Part shown: piece after piece, positions 7,471-14,468 of the stretch | Position numbering within the stretch: the stretch's first letter is position 1 | How the letters are laid out: every line of letters begins with the position of its first letter | Assembly: GCA_002481295.1 (NCBI GenBank) | Contig: DLDU01000037.1 | Location: 1 to 33,697, forward strand | DNA: 33,697 nt | Direction of reading: 5' to 3' | Source of the DNA: Prevotella sp. UBA7764 | Lineage (GTDB): Bacteria; Bacteroidota; Bacteroidia; Bacteroidales; Bacteroidaceae | The notes under the pieces: model-generated | What the model was told of the DNA's origin: nothing | The model's database searches: none | Seen by the model: only the letters and a program-made list of their open reading frames with translations | Program-made: the position numbers and the translations under genes

Positions 7471-9875
7471 TTCACCTTTTTGTATCTTTGTCCTTTGTCG
7501 CCTTTTTGTCTTGGCAGTGTCTCGACCCACCCCGCCTCACGCCATCGCTTGATAATCATCCGGGCAGCGGCATCGGAGACATCATTTTTCAGTGCGAGGA
7601 TGTCGTGGGAGGTGAAGGTGTCGGCCAAGCGGTCAAAGACGGCTCGGTTCTTCGAGTTGCGACGGGTGTCGTCAGCGTCGGCGGCATACTGCTTGCGGAG
7701 GACGTCGCCAAAGAGTCGGCACTGCTCTTGAAGAACGTATTCGGCCATCATCAGCGCGAAGTCGATGACATGCTTCGTCTCCTTCTCACCCGAGAGCAGG
7801 CACGCCACCACGCCACAGCGCATGCCGATGACGGCGGCACGGCGGCGGTAGGTGTCCATCACCCGGTCGATGCGCTGGAGTGCCTGCTGCCGCTTGTCCT
7901 CTACCCACTGAGCGATGGCCTTGCGCAGCCGTGGGGTGTCCACATAGCCGTGCTTGGCGCGCAGGGTGCCGACAGCATCGAGAATCGCTTGGGCATCACG
8001 GTCTTTCCGGTCTTGGAAGGTGGGCATCGGAGCGAAAGCCGAGTCGGGCATCTCGCTGACGATGACGCGGGAGCTGAGACCGTTCTCGATATTCTCGCCC
8101 TTGAAGCACTTGCCCAAAGCTCCGTAGGTGCCGAGGATGGTCCAGTTGTAACCCACGCTGACCATTCCGCTCTCGGCCTGGTCACTGTTGTAGTCCTGAC
8201 CCCACTCATCGTGGTCGAAAGCGAGGCGGTAGATGTCGTACTTCGACGACCACGAGCCCGCGCCGTTGGTCTTTCTTAGGGTGTCGAGCTCCGAGCAGAA
8301 GGAATAGAGCGTGTGGCCCTGCGCGTTCTTGAGTCGTTTGAGGAGCGTGGAGCATGAGATGGTGATGGGCACGTCGCGGATCAATACCTCCGGTTCGGGG
8401 TCGAGTTTCTCGTTGGCCCGACGGTTCTTGCGTTTCTTTTTCCACTCGTCCTCCTTGCGCCGTCCCTGCTCATCGTCCTCGTCCATGGGCTGTCGCCACA
8501 GGTCGATGATGTCCTTGCAGACACTCTTGCCCGAGGCCTGCTCACCCACGACGATGCTCATCAGTCCGAGCCGCTGCTCACGCCCGTCGCAATAGCGGAA
8601 GGTGACGTCGTCGGCATAGGCGGCAGCCATCGGCAGCAGGGCACAGAGGGCCGGCATCCGCATCTGCTCCGGAACACCAGTGAGGCTCTGCTTCAAGCCG
8701 GGGATGGGAGGGATGTCGGTGGGGAAGCTGTCATGGCTCTTATCGTTGCCATCGTTGCTATAGCCGCTACAGGTGCTATAGCTTCTATAGCCGCTATAGA
8801 AACTATTCTCACTATCCTCCTCTTCTTCCTCGCTATCCTCCTGCTTTTCTTTGGCTCTCTGTGCAAGCTGTTCGGCGCGAGCGTTGATGCGCTGCACTGT
8901 GGCTGACATGATCTTCGAGTCGTCGTGATATTTGGCGTAGAAGTCGTGGATGAGCTGGCGGCAGTCGGATTCCTTGAAGAACTCAGGCATCCGCTGGGCT
9001 ACCACGGCCATGGCCTCAGCCTCGGACAAGAGCCGTGCCGCGCCAACGCTGAGGATGGCAAGCAGCGAGTTGTGGCGGGAGCCGCGCGCGTTGATGTCCA
9101 CGTCTTTCAGCCCCGCCTGCTCACGGCAGAGGTCGAAGACGAATAAGAGCCTCACCTCAACAGCCTCACCCCCTTGCCCCTCTCCAAAGGAGAGGGGAGC
9201 AGAATGTTCTGCGGGCGTTATGGCTGGCGCGTTGTTAGTGGAAGCAAGGGTGTCTTGAAGCATATTACTCCCCTCTCCCTCGGAGAGGGGTTGGGGGTGA
9301 GGCTGCTGAGGCTCCCCGAACAGCTCCTCCTCATCGAGAAACAGCACATACTCCTCCGGCACTGCAAACGAGCAGCGCGCCAAATCCTTGCAAGCCTCAT
9401 CAAAAGCCTCTAAGCCTATCTGCTTCGCCAGCCACTGCTGCGCCTCCACAAGTCCCATGCCCTGCGGAATAATGAACACTAAGCGAAGGCCCTCACCGCT
9501 GGGTGTCTTATGAGCGAGGACGATGCCCAACTCTTTCACGCGGTCCTTGACTTTCTCATGGAAGAAAACCTCGGGCGAGCCTTTGATGTGGTCGATGTCA
9601 AGTATCGACAGACCCGAGGCAATAGCCTCAGCATTGAGCCGTCGTCCGTTCTTGAAATGAGCGTGGAAGCAGAAGGCAGGGAGCCGCTTCTTCAACTCGG
9701 TCTTCTTCGTCTCGAAGTCCTCGCGGCTCATCTCGCCCCGCAGCAGCTGTTCATGGCAGTCGGCAATCTCGGCGCAGGTCTGGCCGACGATCGTCGAGCG
9801 CATCACCGTGTGAAGAATCTCGGCGGTGCATGGCACCGTATGGTGCGAACGAATGTTGTTTATGTAATCGAACAT
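7449..9875 (-). CDS. BT4734/VirE-family primase-like N-terminus fused to a DUF3987/VirE-type ATPase
   Basis: Protein of 808 residues. Residues 1-185 match the BT4734-like N-terminal domain and carry ILDID (91-95), an hDhD motif as in archaeo-eukaryotic primases, plus KTPSGEGLRLVF (123-134). Residues 188-243 are translated from a dispersed repeat and are probably a neutral linker insertion. An acidic, low-complexity region (345-385) includes the tyrosine-rich SFYSGYRSYSTCSGYSND encoded by CTATAG repeats. Residues 390-700 are the DUF3987/VirE-type P-loop domain with Walker A GEQASGKS (444-451). A C-terminal winged-helix-like segment (FTSHDILALKNDVSDAAARM) ends the protein. Together this looks like a primase-helicase replication protein; activity is inferred. 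No good promoter lies directly upstream, only the CTATAG array at 9900-9950. Confidence 0.85.
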   Translation of the reverse strand: MFDYINNIRSHHTVPCTAEILHTVMRSTIVGQTCAEIADCHEQLLRGEMSREDFETKKTELKKRLPAFCFHAHFKNGRRLNAEAIASGLSILDIDHIKGSPEVFFHEKVKDRVKELGIVLAHKTPSGEGLRLVFIIPQGMGLVEAQQWLAKQIGLEAFDEACKDLARCSFAVPEEYVLFLDEEELFGEPQQPHPQPLSEGEGSNMLQDTLASTNNAPAITPAEHSAPLSFGEGQGGEAVEVRLLFVFDLCREQAGLKDVDINARGSRHNSLLAILSVGAARLLSEAEAMAVVAQRMPEFFKESDCRQLIHDFYAKYHDDSKIMSATVQRINARAEQLAQRAKEKQEDSEEEEEDSENSFYSGYRSYSTCSGYSNDGNDKSHDSFPTDIPPIPGLKQSLTGVPEQMRMPALCALLPMAAAYADDVTFRYCDGREQRLGLMSIVVGEQASGKSVCKDIIDLWRQPMDEDDEQGRRKEDEWKKKRKNRRANEKLDPEPEVLIRDVPITISCSTLLKRLKNAQGHTLYSFCSELDTLRKTNGAGSWSSKYDIYRLAFDHDEWGQDYNSDQAESGMVSVGYNWTILGTYGALGKCFKGENIENGLSSRVIVSEMPDSAFAPMPTFQDRKDRDAQAILDAVGTLRAKHGYVDTPRLRKAIAQWVEDKRQQALQRIDRVMDTYRRRAAVIGMRCGVVACLLSGEKETKHVIDFALMMAEYVLQEQCRLFGDVLRKQYAADADDTRRNSKNRAVFDRLADTFTSHDILALKNDVSDAAARMIIKRWREAGWVETLPRQKGDKGQRYKKVKRNTVTA
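8758..8817. repeat. CTATAG array inside the VirE-family gene (9-bp period)
   Basis: CTATAG, or a one- to two-base variant, recurs every 9 bp seven times (8758, 8767, 8776, 8785, 8794, 8803, 8812), with three variable bases between units. The last two units are degenerate. It encodes the YSGYRSYSTCSGYS stretch of the protein. Confidence 0.85.
9147..9312. repeat. Palindrome-rich dispersed repeat, copy B (inside a coding region)
   Basis: Same architecture as copies A and C: GCCTCACC arms, hairpin CCCTCTCCAAAGGAGAGGG, inner edge AGCAGAATGTTCTGCGGGCG, then GTGTCTTGAAGCATATTACT and a second hairpin with CCCTCGGAGAGGG. It lies in frame within the VirE-family gene, where it contributes about 55 residues (188-243). 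Confidence 0.88.
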
Positions 9876-9899
9876 GATTGCTTTTTTATTATTTAAAAG

Positions 9900-9950
9900 C
9901 TATAGAGTCTATAGAAGCTATAGACTCTATAGACTCTATAGACTCTATTT
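9900..9950. repeat. CTATAG array upstream of the VirE-family gene (iteron-like, 9-bp period)
   Basis: Five perfect CTATAG palindromes start at 9900, 9909, 9918, 9927 and 9936, then a degenerate CTATTT at 9945. They are separated by three bases (AGT, AAG, ACT, ACT, ACT). The array ends 25 bp before the start codon of the primase-like gene. Regular spacing and symmetric units suggest a protein-binding array, either operator or iteron. Confidence 0.85.
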
Positions 9951-9969
9951 CAAAAACTTTCCCTCTCTA

Positions 9970-10281
9970 TCAATCCATATTCTGCTCCACGAAGCTGGCG
10001 GCATCGTCCACCTCGTCGTAGATGATCTCTGCCGGGTCGGTGGTCTCCTCGCGCGGAATGCTCATATAGAGCCGGATGCGCTTGCTGTTGACCGTCGTGG
10101 TGGAGTGTTTCGTCTTGAACTGTCGCTTGGGCAGCTGCTCAGACTCATTGCTCTCACTGTACGCCCGGAAGCAGAACTCCTTGGGCGAGTTTTGGCAGAT
10201 AGTGCCACGCACACGCTTCGGCGTGGCAAGGATGCGACGGTAGTCGTCGTCGGATAATATCAAATTAATCTTCATAGTCAT
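9970..10281 (-). CDS. Hypothetical protein, 103 aa
   Basis: I do not recognise the family. The protein starts MTMKINLILSDDDYRRILATPKRVRG and ends in an acidic tail (EIIYDEVDDAASFVEQNMD). It has no signal peptide or membrane segment, and the middle is basic (KRQFKTKHSTTTVNSKRIRLYM). The start codon overlaps the antirepressor stop in an ATGA, so translation is coupled. A second ATG two codons later is an equally plausible start. The VirE-family gene follows after a 94-bp gap that holds the CTATAG array. By position it may be an accessory factor for the primase-like protein or the antirepressor; that is inference. Confidence 0.72.
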   Translation of the reverse strand: MTMKINLILSDDDYRRILATPKRVRGTICQNSPKEFCFRAYSESNESEQLPKRQFKTKHSTTTVNSKRIRLYMSIPREETTDPAEIIYDEVDDAASFVEQNMD

Positions 10282-11072
10282 TTGTTTTTTTCAATCATCG
10301 GTATGATACCCATTTTCTTAAGAATGTCGTAGAGAAAGAGCCGGCCGCGCTGCGTCCATCGTGTGTACATCCGGCAGCCGTCGGTGCCGTCGTTGTGGCG
10401 GTAGTTGAACGTATAGCTCTGTACCAGTCCCCGGTCCTTGTAGGCCGCGTAGAGCACCCACTGTCCGCCGACGCTGTACTGTATGCCAGCGCGGTTGAGG
10501 ATGCGGTTGAACGCCACTGCCGACATGCCGTAGTCCTGCGCCACCTGCGAGACGCTCACCGTCTCGGGGCAAGCGAGGATCAGGGAGGTGTAGTCGGCCA
10601 AAGGCTGCAACTTCCTCACCCGCTGCTCAGCCTCCCGTCGCATGTTCTGCTCCTGTTGGAGATTCTTCAGCAGCGCGATGCCGAACTCCGGAGACGCGAT
10701 GATCTTCTCTATCGTCGGCGCCGTGGCATAAGCCCCGTGGCGACGGATGGAGGGCAGCACCTCGGCGGTGACCCAGTGCTTGAAGACCTTCGCCTGCGAG
10801 AGCTTGGAGGAAAGAACGAGAGAGTAGAGCCCCGACTCGCTGATGATGGTAAGCCCTCTGTTCGGAATGTCCTGGCTTCCAAAGGTTCCGTTTTGGAACG
10901 TTAGGATTTGCTTGTCTTCTTCGTCTACGTGGTCACGAATAGCTTTTCTTGCAACAGAATACCCCAGTGCCTCAGCCACGTCCTTTCCCACGAACCACGG
11001 TTCCCCGTCTTTTTCTATAGCCCGGATATCACCGAACATCTCGTGATGAAAGTTTATCAATCCATTGTTCAT
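10278..11072 (-). CDS. BRO-N / KilA-C phage antirepressor family protein
   Basis: Protein of 264 residues. Residues 1-112 form a BRO-N domain: FGDIRAIEKDGEPWFVGKDVAEALGY, then GLTIISESGLYSLVLSSKLSQAKVFKHWVTAEVLPSIRRHGAY. A coiled-coil-prone linker (about 125-155, LLKNLQQEQNMRREAEQRVRK) joins it to a KilA-C/ANT domain (about 155-260, including VSVSQVAQDYGMSAVAFNRILNRAGIQY and TRWTQRGRLFLYDILKKMG). Such proteins are DNA-binding regulators typical of prophages and other mobile elements. It overlaps the gene before it and the gene after it by ATGA junctions, giving a tight three-gene set. This is the clearest phage-type marker in the island. Confidence 0.93.
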   Translation of the reverse strand: MNNGLINFHHEMFGDIRAIEKDGEPWFVGKDVAEALGYSVARKAIRDHVDEEDKQILTFQNGTFGSQDIPNRGLTIISESGLYSLVLSSKLSQAKVFKHWVTAEVLPSIRRHGAYATAPTIEKIIASPEFGIALLKNLQQEQNMRREAEQRVRKLQPLADYTSLILACPETVSVSQVAQDYGMSAVAFNRILNRAGIQYSVGGQWVLYAAYKDRGLVQSYTFNYRHNDGTDGCRMYTRWTQRGRLFLYDILKKMGIIPMIEKNK

Positions 11073-11344
11073 TTCTTCTCAATTTTGATTACTCTAATGT
11101 TGTTGTACCATCTCCCGTCCTTCTCGTGGGCGAAGAAGCTCAGTCCTGCTTCCACGATGTCGCCTTCCTCGACTCCTGGGTTCTCAGCCCAGTCGCCGCG
11201 CAGGGTGGCCACGATAAGGTCGGGATACATCACGGCCTCGGTTGATTCGAGCACGACCTCGCGGCTCTTCCACTCTTGTCCAGTGCGCTCCGAAGTGCCC
11301 TGACGAAGGGCGAGGAGCTTGATAATTTTAAATGTCTTTTTCAT
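11069..11344 (-). CDS. DUF3127 family protein (putative ssDNA-binding OB fold)
   Basis: Protein of 91 residues matching the DUF3127 pattern: GTSERTGQEWKSREVVLESTE, MYPDLIVATLRGDWAEN, EEGDIVEAGLSFFAHEKDGRWYNNIRVIKIEK. The alternating strand pattern and the DGRWYNNIRV motif recall the OB fold of single-stranded-DNA-binding proteins. The start MKKTFKII at 11344 is preferred to an ATG at 11386 because family members begin there and an A/T-rich Bacteroidota-type leader precedes it. It is the first gene behind the promoter at 11458-11428, and its stop overlaps the antirepressor ATG. A role in binding ssDNA during the element's replication is plausible but inferred. Confidence 0.82.
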   Translation of the reverse strand: MKKTFKIIKLLALRQGTSERTGQEWKSREVVLESTEAVMYPDLIVATLRGDWAENPGVEEGDIVEAGLSFFAHEKDGRWYNNIRVIKIEKK

Positions 11345-11427
11345 TTTATTACTAATTAAAAAGTTTTGAAATAGGAAGGTGGCCACCTCCGGTTTTGTCG
11401 TTTTGTCTTCCTTTCGGTTGACGTTTG

Positions 11428-11458
11428 CAAATATACCCTATGTTTCCAACCCTCGCAA
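11428..11458 (-). promoter_or_regulatory. Promoter of the DUF3127-antirepressor gene set
   Basis: On the minus strand TTG (11458-11456), 20 nt, TATATTTG (11435-11428). The leader to the DUF3127 ATG is about 80 nt. It is the only convincing promoter for the leftward genes down to DUF5675. Confidence 0.72.
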
Positions 11459-11496
11459 GCAAATAAGCCTTGCGTGTGGTTCTAAAAATATGTTAA

Positions 11497-11913
11497 TCAA
11501 AGCCAGATAACCGCCTTATTTACAGCGGCTTTTATCGTTTGCATAGACACCCCTAAATTACAGTGTGCACTATCAGCGAGGTAGCTGAAGAATACCGTTT
11601 TACTGACTCTGAGGATGCTCTGCCCACCGGTGTCAGGCTGCAGGAAATGGCTCAGAAAAACGTAGAACGACTTGCGCCGACAGGCCTTCAGTGCCGATGG
11701 CTTGAAGAAGAGCCCCGTTCGCTGCCGTGGCGGAGTGTCTGATTCCATGAGATAGTCGTCGAGCGACCGGATGAGTTCGTCGATGCGTACCCACCGGTCC
11801 GGGCGCACGAGGTCGCCCAGTGTGGTGGAGTCGTCGAAAGGATGGCGGCGTTTCTGCTGCCGCTGGTTTTGGACACGCTGCCGCGTCCAGTGCTTCTTTT
11901 GCATTCTTCCCAA
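11497..11913 (-). CDS. Hypothetical protein, 138 aa
   Basis: Not recognised. The N-terminus is very basic and glutamine-rich (KKHWTRQRVQNQRQQKRRH). A central part reads LGDLVRPDRWVRIDELIRSLDDYLME, and the C-terminal helix-rich stretch (YLADSAHCNLGVSMQTIKAAVNKA) could form a helix-turn-helix; a DNA-binding role is only a guess. MQKKHW at 11904 is an alternative start. It lies alone on the minus strand, with a gap of about 150 bp before the DUF3127 gene and about 110 bp after a terminator-like hairpin. The regular codon use argues for a real gene, but a decayed fragment of a larger protein cannot be excluded. Confidence 0.5.
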   Translation of the reverse strand: MGRMQKKHWTRQRVQNQRQQKRRHPFDDSTTLGDLVRPDRWVRIDELIRSLDDYLMESDTPPRQRTGLFFKPSALKACRRKSFYVFLSHFLQPDTGGQSILRVSKTVFFSYLADSAHCNLGVSMQTIKAAVNKAVIWL

Positions 11914-12023
11914 GAGTTGTGAGAAGAGAAAGCACGGGAAACGCAGCGCTGCTTTATCTCATGAGATTTCTCCTGCCCACTCCCCTCGGGTGAGACATGA
12001 TTGTTGTGGCTTTACTATACGTG

Positions 12024-12059
12024 AAAAAGCCCGCACCGGGTTTACCACCTGATGCGGGC
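12024..12059 (-). terminator. Rho-independent terminator (minus strand)
   Basis: On the minus strand GCCCGCA (12059-12053), a 17-nt loop, TGCGGGC (12035-12029), then five T (12028-12024). It would end leftward transcription from the 12187-14041 gene pair. The rest of the gap 11914-12186 is A/T-rich with no gene seen, apart from an isolated TATCTTTG at 12068-12061 just before the hairpin. Confidence 0.75.
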
Positions 12060-12186
12060 ACAAAGATAGGAGCTTTTTTTGTGTCAGACTATTTCAAAAA
12101 TCTGTATGTACAAAAAATAAAATAAAAAATATTTTAAAAAAAATATGAGCTGGATATCAGCAACTTACGTATACTCTTAAAATAAC

Positions 12187-13125
12187 TCATAATTTTTTTA
12201 TAATTTCTTCGACTTGGTCGTATTGACGCTGTGTAAGCGCATAACTTTTTCTGTCACTTCCATCGGGCTTATCCCCTACGAGATATGTATAGTTGTTTTT
12301 GCCGCCAATTTTCTTATTTAATTGGTTTGGGTTGGTGTCAATTCTCTTTAGCTTTACAAATATGGCGACAATGTTGAGTGCCATGACCTTATTCATCTGC
12401 CATTCATTATTGTTGGGTCTAATATTCATAAAGCGTTTTAAGAGGGCGGCATCATCACATACCTTTTCAAAACAACTGAATAAAGACTGGTAAGTATTAT
12501 CGCCGAACAGATCATCCAAAGGACGGAGGTGATCCTGCAAGAGAGAAATGATTTTATCTTTGTCGCTTTCTTTCTTGAATTGAATGGAATTGTCCACGGA
12601 AGATTCCGCAAGAGGATTATAGGGGTCGATGACTATTTTATTTCCCCTACCGTCCACATTATGCTCGTTGAACAATTCATGATAATAATCAAAAGCTGAG
12701 TCACCGATGGTTTCGATAATCACACTGGCGATATCGTCCTCCTCGCTCAAGCTGTCATTTTCATGCCCACGTTCGATATGATTAACCAATCGGATGACAG
12801 TGACAGTCATCACAAGTTTTGCCGTTTCTAAGGCTTCATCGTGCGTGCGTAGCACTGAAGATTTCTTTTCGGATTCCAAACGAGCGCAGTCCTCCAGTAC
12901 CCAATTAAACACAAAGGGTACCAGGTCATTGCGATGTGCATTCTGCTTCCTTAACTTCTCTATACAGAGGGTGCTCTCATGCCAAATATCCATTGGATCG
13001 AGCTCGTTGCGCTCACGTCTCAATTTATTCAGAGCATACCCCCATTGCCGAAACATAGAGCCTTCTTCGCCGTCAAAAAGTTCCTCTCGATATTCTTCCT
13101 TTTCTTCAATTGTCAGTTGTCGCAT
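12187..13125 (-). CDS. Hypothetical protein, 312 aa, second gene of an unknown two-gene module
   Basis: No family recognised. The protein is soluble and highly charged (starts RQLTIEEKEEYREELFDGEEG) and looks all-helical. Notable stretches are FVFNWVLEDCARLESEKKSSVLRTHDE, SDKDKIISLLQDHLRPLDDLFGDNTYQSLFSCFEK and a C-terminal SYALTQRQYDQVEEIIKKL. No signal peptide, membrane segment, P-loop or nuclease motif is evident. Its start lies 20 nt inside the 3' end of the 311-aa gene, so the two are translated together and probably act together. Base composition is more A/T-rich than that of the VirE-family or HU genes, which suggests a separate origin. It sits next to restriction-modification genes, so a defence role is possible but unproven. 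Confidence 0.8.
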   Translation of the reverse strand: MRQLTIEEKEEYREELFDGEEGSMFRQWGYALNKLRRERNELDPMDIWHESTLCIEKLRKQNAHRNDLVPFVFNWVLEDCARLESEKKSSVLRTHDEALETAKLVMTVTVIRLVNHIERGHENDSLSEEDDIASVIIETIGDSAFDYYHELFNEHNVDGRGNKIVIDPYNPLAESSVDNSIQFKKESDKDKIISLLQDHLRPLDDLFGDNTYQSLFSCFEKVCDDAALLKRFMNIRPNNNEWQMNKVMALNIVAIFVKLKRIDTNPNQLNKKIGGKNNYTYLVGDKPDGSDRKSYALTQRQYDQVEEIIKKL

Positions 13126-14041
13126 GGGATTCTATGCCATTCTCAAGTTGCTTTATTATCATGTTTTTGGTATCATCGGAAAATAGCTGTGGCTGCTGTG
13201 GGCACATCCAGCTGATAGTGGCATCACTGAAGTTGACGTACTTGTAGCTGTCTTTTCCTACAAGAATAGTTCTTTTCATTCCATTGGGCTTCAGAGTGAT
13301 AGATCCGTCTCCGCCTACCTCGCTGGCCGCATCCACCATCCCATTCAACCATTCATCTTGTTTGTCAATAACTGCGCTGAAGCCCTTCCCCGCATCAGCA
13401 GTGATGCATATCTTCGATTTAGTCCCCATCCTTGCTTCCTTAATAAACTCTATGCGCTTGTTGATGCGATCAAGGTTAGGCTTGGGCCAACTGAATACCA
13501 CCTTTTGGAATCCTTTAGGGTAAGTGAATGAATCGCCTACAATATCCCAAAAACGCGCTGGTTGAAACAGGTGCTCAAGACGGATGGTAATGGCGAATCG
13601 AGAGGCTAATGCCACGCTCAACGTATGAAAGAGAATATTCTCTACGGTTGACAGCTTGGTAAAAGCCGCAGGGTTCACCTCTATGGCAAGCCGCTGGATG
13701 CCGGGACGGTTATCCACAAACACTATACAACGCCGATAATCGTCAATGCTGTGTGGCTGGAGGCTCTTGTCGTGCGCCGTACGCTTGTGGTTGTTGAGCA
13801 GCATCATAGCAAAAATGCCGTCGTCTGGCTTTGCAATGAATTGATGAATATATTGTGTCCCTCTCTTGTTTGCGTAGATCAGTGGTTTGGTGCCGGAATA
13901 GTCGTCCATGAGCAGCTGACCGAATCTTGCTTGCCTATTGGCGAAGCTTTCTTCAGACAGTTGTTTCCTCAACGGCTTTCCGAAGAAATCATCATCGGGC
14001 AGCTGTTCAAACTCATAGTTGTATAGCGCGAATGTTGCCAT
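13106..14041 (-). CDS. Hypothetical protein, 311 aa, first gene of an unknown two-gene module
   Basis: Family not recognised. It begins MATFALYNYEFEQLPDDDFFG, followed by FGQLLMDDYSGTKPLIYANKRGTQYIHQFIAKPDDGIFAMMLLNNHKRT, a strand-rich part (YRRCIVFVDNRPGIQRLAIEVNPAAF) and KSKICITADAGKGFSAVIDKQDEWLNGMVDAAS. No catalytic motif is obvious. The opening pattern, a short phenotype-like N-terminus followed by a host-facing beta domain, resembles proteins of phage-defence or competence islands only in a general way, so I name no function. A good promoter lies upstream (14146-14116). The 3' end overlaps the next gene by 20 nt, marking a two-gene operon. Confidence 0.8.
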   Translation of the reverse strand: MATFALYNYEFEQLPDDDFFGKPLRKQLSEESFANRQARFGQLLMDDYSGTKPLIYANKRGTQYIHQFIAKPDDGIFAMMLLNNHKRTAHDKSLQPHSIDDYRRCIVFVDNRPGIQRLAIEVNPAAFTKLSTVENILFHTLSVALASRFAITIRLEHLFQPARFWDIVGDSFTYPKGFQKVVFSWPKPNLDRINKRIEFIKEARMGTKSKICITADAGKGFSAVIDKQDEWLNGMVDAASEVGGDGSITLKPNGMKRTILVGKDSYKYVNFSDATISWMCPQQPQLFSDDTKNMIIKQLENGIESHATTDN

Positions 14042-14115
14042 GTGTATTAGTCTTTTCTGATTGTTTTCAATAGGCCGTCGGCAAAGAACCTCGGGTCATG
14101 TTAGTTTTTGATACA

Positions 14116-14146
14116 CAAAGTTAGGAAAATATTTCTTTTTGCGCAA
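14116..14146 (-). promoter_or_regulatory. Promoter of the unknown two-gene module
   Basis: On the minus strand TTG (14146-14144), 20 nt, TAACTTTG (14123-14116), about 75 nt upstream of the 311-aa start. It is divergent from the dam-remnant promoter at 14263. Confidence 0.75.
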
Positions 14147-14262
14147 ATAATAGAAGAAAAAATATCAATAATATTATGACTTATGGATATCTGATGCTGT
14201 GATATTCAACAATGGCTTATTGGTAAAACGAGGGTAATTCATGTTTTTTTTGCGTCAGAAAT

Positions 14263-14292
14263 TTGCTGGTTGGCAAAAAGTGTGTATATTTG
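14263..14292 (+). promoter_or_regulatory. Promoter of the dam remnant and nuclease gene
   Basis: TTG (14263-14265), exactly 19 nt, TATATTTG (14285-14292). It lies 27 nt before the ATG of the truncated methylase and is now the likely promoter of the downstream nuclease gene. Confidence 0.8.
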
Positions 14293-14319
14293 CACCCTGT
14301 CAAGTAACCATAATATAAG

Positions 14320-14430
14320 ATGACAAAAGCTAAACCATTTATCAAGTGGGTTGGCGGCAAAAGCCAACTTATCGAACAACTGGACGCTCTGCTACCAGCT
14401 GACTTTGGTAATTGGGGAGAATGCAGATAA
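14320..14430 (+). pseudogene. N-terminal remnant of a Dam/DpnM-type adenine methyltransferase
   Basis: A 36-codon frame reads MTKAKPFIKWVGGKSQLIEQ and continues LDALLPADFGNW before a stop four codons later. FIKWVGGKSQL is the conserved N-terminal AdoMet-binding start of Dam-type (alpha-class) N6-adenine methylases, which normally run to about 270-290 residues. Everything after the first 32 residues is missing, including the DPPY motif. The start codon and promoter are intact, so this looks like an internal deletion that fused the 5' end of the methylase to the leader of the next gene. The protein cannot be an active methylase. Confidence 0.85.
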
Positions 14431-14468
14431 AAATGCTTGAAGATAGAGGTATTTAGGGGGTGATATAA

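Noticed and set aside
7401..8279. Long plus-strand open frames opposite the VirE-family gene, including 7401-8279
   Set aside because: They are antisense to a gene with clear domain motifs, lack any recognisable domain and begin within the GTTACGGT array.
8758..9950. CTATAG and GTTACGGT arrays as CRISPR
   Set aside because: Units are 6-8 bp with 0-3 bp between them, with no spacers of CRISPR length and no cas genes.
11497..11913. The 138-aa gene as a frameshifted fragment of a known transposase or recombinase
   Set aside because: I see no catalytic motif or neighbouring frame with matching sequence; left as an uncharacterised protein.
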